This document shows, in pieces, positions 1 through 5,419 of a DNA stretch of 5,419 nucleotides. Below the pieces are notes generated by a model. The model was not told the origin of the DNA. It ran no database searches and saw only the letters and a program-made list of their open reading frames with translations. Every line of letters begins with the position of its first letter. Position 1 is the first letter of the stretch. The position numbers were made by a program, and so were the translations under genes. The stretch comes from Acidaminococcales bacterium (GTDB lineage: Bacteria > Bacillota > Negativicutes > Acidaminococcales > JAISLQ01), in assembly GCA_031275255.1 (NCBI GenBank), contig JAISPA010000024.1, positions 1-5,419 on the forward strand. Direction: 5' to 3'.

Positions 1-77
1 CCTTTGCTGCCGACTTTCGGCGGCATCAAGCTCTCTATCCGTTCCCACTCTTCATTTGTCAACTCATATTGTTTCAT
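1..77 (-). CDS. IS5-type transposase, N-terminal fragment (runs off the left edge)
   Basis: Reading the minus strand from an ATG at 77-75 gives 25 residues beginning MKQYELTNEEWERIESLMPP. This matches the opening of IS5-family transposases (DUF4096-type N-terminus, pattern LT-x-E-x-W-x-x-I-x-x-L-x-P). A purine-rich ribosome binding site (AAGGGGAA on the minus strand) lies just upstream of the ATG. Only the start is in the window, so the DDE catalytic core cannot be judged, nor whether the element is intact. The gene points away from the cysK operon, so the IS lies upstream of that operon. The identification rests on a short but characteristic motif. It is too short to be found by simple ORF length. 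Confidence 0.75.
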   Translation of the reverse strand, partial: MKQYELTNEEWERIESLMPPKVGSK

Positions 78-84
78 TTCCCCT

Positions 85-113
85 TTTATACCACAAAATT
101 TGTTTTTAAACAA
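85..113 (-). promoter_or_regulatory. Candidate sigma-70-type promoter for the transposase
   Basis: On the minus strand TTGTTT (113-108) is followed after exactly 17 bases by TATAAA (90-85), a good match to the -35/-10 consensus. Its -10 box overlaps the ribosome binding site of the transposase, so transcription from here would start close to the ATG and give an almost leaderless message. It may therefore be a weak promoter or a chance AT-rich match. No equally good promoter is visible on the plus strand for cysK. Confidence 0.3.
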
Positions 114-154
114 GGCCTAATCCAAAGGCAGCCTAAAAACTTGCAAAATAACTC

Positions 155-160
155 AAGGAG
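155..160 (+). promoter_or_regulatory. Ribosome binding site that fixes the cysK start at 170
   Basis: AAGGAG at 155-160 lies 9 bases before the ATG at 170. A second in-frame ATG at 161 directly abuts the site with no spacer and is unlikely to be used. The protein from 170 (MANIIVDNLTELIGNTPIL) also matches the normal start of cysteine synthases. Confidence 0.7.
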
Positions 161-169
161 ATGTCGCCG

Positions 170-1139
170 ATGGCAAATATCATAGTCGACAATTTGACGG
201 AACTTATCGGCAATACGCCGATTTTGCGCCCGCACGCTTTTCGCCGGCTGGCAAAAATCGAGGAAAGCGACCTTTTGTTTAAACTGGAATATTTCAATCC
301 CCTCTCCAGTGTAAAAGACCGGATCGCCAATGCGATGATCGAGGATGCGGAAAAAAAAGGGGTTTTGACTAAAGATTCCGTGCTGATTGAGCCGAGCAGC
401 GGCAATACCGGCGTGGGCCTTGCCTTTGTGGCGGCCGGCCAAGGGATACAGGCTGATCGTTACCCTGCCCGACTCCATGAGCCTTGAGCGCCGGACGCTG
501 CTTTTAGCCCTGGGGGCGGAACTCGTGCTTACACCCGGCGCGGACGGAATGAAGGGCGCGATAAGCAAAGCGGAAGAACTTAATATGCAAATTCCCGGCA
601 GCGTCATTTTGCAGCAATTCGCCAATCCGGCCAATCCCGAAATACATAGACGGACGACCGGCGAGGAGATTTGGGAGGCTACCGGCGGCAAGGTCGATGT
701 GGTTGTCGCGGGCGTCGGCACGGGCGGAACCGTAACCGGCGTCAGCCAGGCGCTTAAAGGGAAAAAGCCCGGAGTTAAGATTGTAGCGGTGGAGCCGGAT
801 GCTTCGCCCGTATTGTCCGGCGGGAAAGCGGGGCCGCACATGATACAGGGAATCGGCGCCGGTTTCGTGCCTGATGTATTGGAACTGGGAATTGTCGATG
901 ATATATACAGGGTACGCAATGAAGAAGCTATAGACACGGCGCGCGTCCTGGCGCAGGAAGAAGGATTGCTTGTCGGCATATCTTCGGGCGCGGCGGCTTT
1001 TGCCGCCGCTAAAATAGCCAGAAGATCGGAAAATACGGGCAAAACGGTTGTCGCCATTTTGCCTGACACCGGTGAGCGCTATCTTTCCACCGCCCTGTTT
1101 AAAGATTTGCCGCAGGAAAAGAGCAACATCTGGTACTGA
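170..1139 (+). pseudogene. cysK: Cysteine synthase (O-acetylserine sulfhydrylase), interrupted by a single-base frameshift
   Basis: Cysteine synthase is a cytoplasmic PLP enzyme that makes cysteine from O-acetylserine and sulfide. The first part (170-439, 90 codons) has the family start ELIGNTPIL, the PLP lysine in SSVKDR (Lys49) and the substrate loop SSGNTG (76-81). The second part, in the next frame from 441 to 1139, continues as [18 protein letters not shown], then the PLP-phosphate loop GTGGT near 720-735, and GISSGAA close to the end. One extra base at about 440, in GGCCGGCC followed by AAG, breaks the frame. Without it the product would be about 322 residues, a normal length with no other lesion. 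Read literally, the first frame ends at 487 after LHEP. All catalytic motifs survive, so this may be a sequencing or assembly error rather than a decayed gene. It lies 49 bases before the NifH-like gene, and no terminator was seen between them, so it probably heads the operon and supplies a sulfide-capturing step. Cystathionine beta-synthase-like or O-phosphoserine-using relatives are possible alternatives. Confidence 0.85.
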
Positions 1140-1185
1140 CGGACTTCGGGATGCGAAATTTTATAAGGAAAAGGAATGAGTTTGA

Positions 1186-2046
<861 letters not shown>

Positions 2047-2063
2047 GGGATATAAGTATTATT

Positions 2064-2070
2064 AAGGGGG
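2064..2070 (+). promoter_or_regulatory. Ribosome binding site of the NifK-like gene
   Basis: AAGGGGG lies 8 bases before the ATG at 2079, in the 32-base gap after the NifH-like gene. The same AAGGGGG form precedes the YezD-like gene. No promoter or terminator is evident in the gap, which supports co-transcription. Confidence 0.6.
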
Positions 2071-2078
2071 AAATTTGC

Positions 2079-3419
2079 ATGAGCGCGATTATCGACAGGC
2101 CGCGTTTCGGCTGTCCGCTCGGCGGCGCGTTGGGAATGATCAGGGCGCTGCCGCGCACGGTGCCGATCGTCCACGCCTCTACCGGCTGCGCCTATAATAT
2201 TTATGTAGGCATGAATTCCGGCGCCGGCTATTTAGGCGGCGGTTACTGCGGGGCAACCTCAACGCCCAGCAGCAACGTGGTTGAAAAAGAGATAGTGTTC
2301 GGCGGCGAGGAAAGGCTGCGCGAACAAATAGCGACTACCCTTGAGGTCATGGACGGCGACCTTTATGTAGTGTTGTCAGGCTGCATGGTGGAAATGATCG
2401 GCGACGATGCGCAGTCGGTTACAGATAACTTCAAAAACGCCCCGAACCCGGTCATATACGTATCTACCCCCGGCTTCAAAGGAAATTCAGCTTACGGTTA
2501 TGACGTGGTGCTGGAGGCCCTGGCCAAAGAATACGTGTCGCCCCGCAAGAGAAAAAAAGCCGATAAGGTCAACGTGTTCGGCCTGATACCAGGCGGGGAC
2601 GTTTTCTATAAGGGCAATCTCCGGGAGATAAAGCGCCTTTTAAATCTTATCGGCCTTGAGGCCAACACTCTGATCGGCGAGGGGGAAACGCTTGCCGACG
2701 TTAAAAATTCCGGCGATGCGGCGCTCAACGTAGTTCTGTCGGACGTATACGCCCCGCTCGCGGCCGCCGCTTATGAAAACATCCATAACATACCCAGTCT
2801 CAGGACTCCCCTGCCCATAGGCTACTTGCAGACGGAAAGATTCCTGCGTTTGATTGGCGGGCATTTGGGAATAGAGAAAGAAATTATTGACAAAGCCCTT
2901 AAAAGCGAACAAAATGTATATTTTGATTATTTCGAGCGTATTTCCGACAGTTATAACGACATTGATTTCCAGCGTTACGGGCTTGTCGTCGCCGATGCCA
3001 ACTACGCGCCCGCCATCACGGAATTTATCGCCGACGAATTAGGCTGGCTGCCGCATCTTACCGTCGTAACCGATGAACTGACAGAGCGCCAGCAAGAGCT
3101 TTTAAACAAAAGGTTCAACAATTACGCGTCCGGCGTGAAAACCCATATTCGCTATGACTCCAATACCGCCTCGGTGCGCCGGCATCTTAGCGGCAGCTGG
3201 GAAAGGAACTGCAATCACCGCTATTACGATTCTTTCAGCCCGGCCGTAGTGTTTGGCAGCGTATTTGAACGCGAACTCGCGGAAGAACTGCAGGCGCCCC
3301 TTTTGACCGTATCTTTTCCCATAACCAACCGTGTTGTTTTCAATCGCGGCTATGCCGGGACAAGCGGCGGGCTGGCGTTTGCCGAGGATACTTTTGGCCT
3401 GCTTGTGGCAGGACGGTAA
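2079..3419 (+). CDS. Nitrogenase component 1-type protein, NifK-like (beta) subunit
   Basis: This 446-residue protein belongs to the nitrogenase component 1 family (NifD/NifK/NifE/NifN, oxidoreductase). Cys12 (FGCPLGGALG), Cys37 (HASTGCAYN) and Cys102 (SGCMVEMIGDD) sit where the three P-cluster cysteines lie in NifK. The 25-residue gap between the first two equals that between Cys70 and Cys95 of Azotobacter NifK. Other family marks are IVFGGEERL (72-80) and a NifK-like C-terminus, SFPITNRVV followed by GYAGTSGGL (412-432). The CPLGGA opening and HASTGC, rather than HGPVGC, make it the beta-type partner. It is shorter than NifK (about 520 residues) because the N-terminal extension is absent. 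Cys57 and Cys378 are additional. It should pair with the NifD-like protein encoded 11 bases downstream, sharing the bridging cluster and docking the Fe protein. NifN-like scaffold function is an alternative, but no separate DK pair is visible here. Confidence 0.82.
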   Translation: MSAIIDRPRFGCPLGGALGMIRALPRTVPIVHASTGCAYNIYVGMNSGAGYLGGGYCGATSTPSSNVVEKEIVFGGEERLREQIATTLEVMDGDLYVVLSGCMVEMIGDDAQSVTDNFKNAPNPVIYVSTPGFKGNSAYGYDVVLEALAKEYVSPRKRKKADKVNVFGLIPGGDVFYKGNLREIKRLLNLIGLEANTLIGEGETLADVKNSGDAALNVVLSDVYAPLAAAAYENIHNIPSLRTPLPIGYLQTERFLRLIGGHLGIEKEIIDKALKSEQNVYFDYFERISDSYNDIDFQRYGLVVADANYAPAITEFIADELGWLPHLTVVTDELTERQQELLNKRFNNYASGVKTHIRYDSNTASVRRHLSGSWERNCNHRYYDSFSPAVVFGSVFERELAEELQAPLLTVSFPITNRVVFNRGYAGTSGGLAFAEDTFGLLVAGR

Positions 3420-3424
3420 GGAGG
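3418..3424 (+). promoter_or_regulatory. Consensus ribosome binding site overlapping the upstream stop codon
   Basis: AAGGAGG begins within the TAA stop of the NifK-like gene and is 6 bases from the ATG at 3431. This is the best Shine-Dalgarno match in the window. The overlap implies translational coupling of the two component 1 subunits. Confidence 0.75.
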
Positions 3425-3430
3425 AAGATC

Positions 3431-4942
3431 ATGATAATAGAGAACGCCGCCCCGGCGCGGGAAGAACGCTTAAAAGCCGGCATCGCCTTTTGCGGCACCT
3501 GCGCGCAATTGCAAAACCGTCTCGGGCAAAAAGACAACGGCTGCCTGTACGCCGTCAACCGCAGCTTTTCACAGGCGCACGGCTGCCAGTTCACCTTGAG
3601 CCTCGGCATACTGAACACCTTGCGGAACGCCGTCGTGATCATGCACGGGCCGGTCGGCTGTGGCTTTTGCAGCACGGCCAATATAGGGACCAACAAGAAT
3701 TTCAAAAAATTGCGCGACCCGTCCGCCGGCGGAATCATTTGGTTAAGCACCAACCTTGACGAATCCGATGTTATAGAAGGCGGCGAGAAAAAACTTCGGG
3801 CCGCCGTGCTGTACGCCGACAGGGAATTTCGCCCGGAGGCGATTGTGGTGGCCAGCTCTTGCGTACCCGCCCTGATCGGGGACGACGTTGACAGCATACT
3901 GGAAAATCTGGAGCGGGAAACCGCCGCCGAACTTGTACCGGTAAACTGCGAAGGCTTCAAGACCAAGCTGATGGCCACAGCCTACGATGCTGTATATAAC
4001 GGCGTACTGAAAAAGCTCACCAAATACCGGGAACGTAACGTATATCTTACGGAAAGCGAACTGTCCGGCAAACTCTGGGAATACGAAAGGGAAAGGACGG
4101 TAAACGTCTTTAACGTCGGTTCCATGAGCAGGGCAGACGAGCTGGAAATAAAGAGGTTGCTTTCCGCTTTGGAACTTAAAGTGAATTTCCTGCCCTGCTT
4201 TTCCCGGCCGGACGATTTTCGCGCCGCCCTTGACGCCGCCCTTAACATCAGCGTCTGCGGAACACATGACGATTACTATCTTAAATATATACACAAGGAA
4301 TTTAACATACCCTACGTCATCGACACCATGCCGATCGGCAAAAAAGCCACCGCCCGCTGGCTGCTGAAAATAGCGGAACACTTCGGCCAGGTTGAGCGGG
4401 CGCGGCTTTTAATTCAAAAAGAGGAAGCAGAACTTGAACAAGCATTGGAAAGCTACCGGGAAATTTTAAAAGGCAAGCGCGTCTATGTCAGCGGCGGCGA
4501 AGTCCGTATTTTTGTTACCGCCGAGGTACTGACCGATCTCGGTATGGAAATAGCCGGGTTCAAAGGCCATCACATCGACGAGTTCGTGCGGCCGGTGATG
4601 GAAGGCTTGCCCGATATTGACGATATTTACATCAATATCGCCTCCCAGCATCCTTTTGAGCAGGTAAACATCGTCAAAAGGCTGAATCCCGATCTGTTGG
4701 TCATTCATACCGGGAGCGGCAATATAACCGCCAAACACGGCCTGCCGGTACTGCCCCTTTTCGGGCCTGGCTACAACTATATGGGCTACTCGGGCGTTTT
4801 CGAGATTGCGCGCCGTCTCCGCCGCATAATCACCAACAACCAATTCAACCGGAATATGCAAAAATACCGTCCCGCGCCTTATCGCAGCGAATGGTACGCT
4901 AAAGAACCGTCAGCCTATATAAAAGACACCGGAACAAAATAA
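3431..4942 (+). CDS. Nitrogenase component 1-type protein, NifD-like (alpha) subunit
   Basis: This 503-residue protein has NifD-type marks: HGPVGCG (72-78), STNLDESDVIEGGEKKL (106-122), NCEGF (172-176) and a C-terminal PYRSEWY (483-489). Cys52, Cys77 and Cys144 match the P-cluster ligands of NifD (62, 88, 154), with gaps of 25 and 67 against 26 and 66. Cys276 (NISVCGTHDDY, followed by FNIPY) aligns with the NifD cofactor ligand Cys275. The region matching His442 reads GLPVLPLFGPGYNYMGYSG, with no histidine, and the Gln191/His195 region after CEGF is shorter and changed. Three extra cysteines lie ahead of the first P-cluster cysteine: Cys21 and Cys24 (FCGTC) and Cys38. The protein therefore probably binds a nitrogenase-type iron-sulfur cofactor but is not a normal dinitrogenase. 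A group IV nitrogenase-like reductase, such as a methylthio-alkane reductase relative, is the best fit; a NifE-like scaffold is the main alternative. These alignments were made by eye. Confidence 0.82.
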   Translation: MIIENAAPAREERLKAGIAFCGTCAQLQNRLGQKDNGCLYAVNRSFSQAHGCQFTLSLGILNTLRNAVVIMHGPVGCGFCSTANIGTNKNFKKLRDPSAGGIIWLSTNLDESDVIEGGEKKLRAAVLYADREFRPEAIVVASSCVPALIGDDVDSILENLERETAAELVPVNCEGFKTKLMATAYDAVYNGVLKKLTKYRERNVYLTESELSGKLWEYERERTVNVFNVGSMSRADELEIKRLLSALELKVNFLPCFSRPDDFRAALDAALNISVCGTHDDYYLKYIHKEFNIPYVIDTMPIGKKATARWLLKIAEHFGQVERARLLIQKEEAELEQALESYREILKGKRVYVSGGEVRIFVTAEVLTDLGMEIAGFKGHHIDEFVRPVMEGLPDIDDIYINIASQHPFEQVNIVKRLNPDLLVIHTGSGNITAKHGLPVLPLFGPGYNYMGYSGVFEIARRLRRIITNNQFNRNMQKYRPAPYRSEWYAKEPSAYIKDTGTK

Positions 4943-4950
4943 GGAATAAA

Positions 4951-4956
4951 AGGGGG
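4951..4956 (+). promoter_or_regulatory. Ribosome binding site supporting a GTG start
   Basis: AGGGGG lies 7 bases before GTG at 4964. The next in-frame ATG (5018-5020) would remove the first 18 residues and has no comparable site, so the GTG start is preferred. Confidence 0.55.
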
Positions 4957-4963
4957 ATTTTCG

Positions 4964-5332
4964 GTGAGTCGGGGGAAACCGGAAGTTAATGAAGCGGCGC
5001 CTGTCGATCAGGAATTGATGGACAAAATAATTGATATGGCGCAAACGATTAATTTTGGTCATATTACGCTGATAAGCCAGAATTTTCGCCTTATTCAAAT
5101 CGAACGCAACGAAAAAATCCGCATTGGCGAACAAAGCAAAGCCAAGGAAAAGGACAAAAATGAAATCTTTCCCAACCGCGCCAGAATTTGCCAGAAAGTA
5201 CAGCAGCAATTTCGCGGTTTGGAGTACGGGCAGATCATCATAGTGATAAACAACGGCGTCATTGTACGTATAGAACGCATCGAAAAGCAAAGATTTTCCG
5301 ATTTCACGGGACTTGACGGAGAGGGAATATGA
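4964..5332 (+). CDS. Tandem YezD-like (DUF2292) small protein
   Basis: This 122-residue soluble protein has no signal peptide or membrane segment and begins with GTG. It contains two copies of a YezD/DUF2292-like unit. Residues 31-53 (FGHITLISQNF, then IQIERNEKIR) and 88-110 (YGQIIIVINNG, then IVRIERIEKQR) align without gaps with 9 of 23 identities. The copies are 57 residues apart and each is preceded by a short helix-like stretch. The usual family member is a single unit of about 50-60 residues. A charged linker rich in Lys, Glu and Asp (58-67) joins the copies. The biochemical role of the family is not established; members are, from memory, often linked to sulfur-assimilation genes, which fits the cysK and reductase context. 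It lies 21 bases after the NifD-like gene and overlaps the next gene by 4 bases, so it is clearly in the operon. The family call rests mainly on the second, better conserved copy. Confidence 0.7.
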   Translation: MSRGKPEVNEAAPVDQELMDKIIDMAQTINFGHITLISQNFRLIQIERNEKIRIGEQSKAKEKDKNEIFPNRARICQKVQQQFRGLEYGQIIIVINNGVIVRIERIEKQRFSDFTGLDGEGI

Positions 5333-5419
5333 CAACTGCAAAGAAAAGCTGGCGAGTCGCTGCCGCCAGTTCAAACGGGTTGGATATAAACAGGCATTTC
5401 GGCCAGGCGTCCTCCTTTT
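5329..5419 (+). CDS. NifX / NifB C-terminal-type cofactor-binding protein, N-terminal fragment (runs off the right edge)
   Basis: The start codon overlaps the upstream stop as ATGA, with a GGAGAGGG-type ribosome binding site at about 5318-5325. The 30 visible residues include WRVAAASSNGLDINRHFGQA, then SSF. This is the signature opening of the dinitrogenase iron-molybdenum cofactor-binding domain (NifX, NafY, NifB C-terminus), whose pattern is an alanine/serine-rich beta strand, a DG/NG turn and xxHFGxAxxF. The histidine of HFG is conserved. Family members carry nitrogenase cofactors or their iron-sulfur precursors. Here it would serve maturation of the component 1 cofactor made by the preceding genes. 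The radical SAM part of a NifB normally comes first, so this is more likely a stand-alone NifX-like protein, though a longer fusion past the edge cannot be excluded. Confidence 0.75.
   Translation, partial: MTTAKKSWRVAAASSNGLDINRHFGQASSF

Larger units (their letters stand above)
1..117. mobile_element. Insertion sequence end (IS5-type), right boundary approximate
   Basis: The transposase start and its leader imply that the IS terminus lies between position 77 and the cysK leader. The region 91-117 is AT-rich and carries two overlapping imperfect palindromes: ACAAA-A-TTTGT at 93-103 and TTGTTT-TT-AAACAA at 100-113. The last IS base is guessed at about 117, because GGCC is followed by TAA (118-120), which would fit a 3-base target duplication. 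The other end of the element is outside the window, so neither the inverted repeat nor the duplication can be verified. Confidence 0.4.

Noticed and set aside
118..169. Riboswitch or T-box leader controlling cysK
   Set aside because: At most about 50 bases remain between the IS end and the start codon, with no conserved stem or antiterminator; too short for a SAM riboswitch or T-box.
387..440. ATG at 387 as an independent start of the second part of cysK
   Set aside because: The residues encoded from 387 to 440 in that frame do not match cysteine synthase, while the other frame does; the second part is the continuation of a frameshifted gene, not a separate one.
86..1069. Long minus-strand open frame (327 codons) opposite cysK
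   Set aside because: It lies antisense to clearly conserved cysteine synthase sequence, has low-complexity Ser/Pro/Thr-rich translation and no recognisable family; it is a shadow of the coding strand's composition.
3743..4381. Minus-strand open frames of about 212 codons within the component 1 genes (also 3340-3978)
   Set aside because: They are antisense to strongly conserved NifK/NifD-like coding sequence and show no domain motif or ribosome binding site of note.

Overview
The window holds most of one plus-strand operon, preceded by the edge of an insertion sequence. The operon encodes a nitrogenase-like reductase system (a NifH-family Fe protein plus two nitrogenase component 1-type subunits). 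It is flanked by a cysteine synthase gene and by a gene for a tandem YezD (DUF2292) protein, and a NifX-like cofactor-carrier gene runs off the right edge. Strong AAGGAGG/AAGGGGG-type ribosome binding sites, tight gene spacing, balanced base composition and an oxygen-sensitive reductase suggest an anaerobic Bacillota (Clostridia or Negativicutes-like). That placement is an inference, with no marker gene to confirm it.

Layout: 1-117 is the 5' end of an IS5-type element, with the transposase N-terminus on the minus strand. 170-1139 is cysteine synthase (cysK), broken by one extra base at about 440. 1189-2046 is the NifH-like ATPase/electron donor. 2079-3419 is a NifK-like subunit and 3431-4942 a NifD-like subunit. 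4964-5332 is a 122-residue protein made of two YezD-like repeats. From 5329 to the edge is the N-terminus of a NifX/NifB-C-type protein, overlapping its neighbour by 4 bases.

How the parts may work together: the NifH-like protein would hydrolyse ATP and pass electrons through a bridging P-type cluster, held by three cysteines in each of the NifK- and NifD-like subunits, to an active-site cofactor bound by the NifD-like subunit. The cysteine matching the NifD cofactor ligand (Cys275 in Azotobacter) is kept. The histidine ligand (His442) and the Gln191/His195 region needed for N2 reduction do not appear to be kept. This argues against a dinitrogenase and for a group IV-type nitrogenase-like enzyme. 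Linkage to cysteine synthase suggests the product is a sulfur species, sulfide or possibly a thiol, captured by O-acetylserine. The closest known precedent is the methylthio-alkane reductase (MarBHDK) of Rhodospirillum rubrum, but partner genes and subunit order differ, so the substrate here is open.

No RNA gene, CRISPR array, riboswitch or convincing factor-independent terminator was seen. No gene-free stretch exceeds 300 bases.
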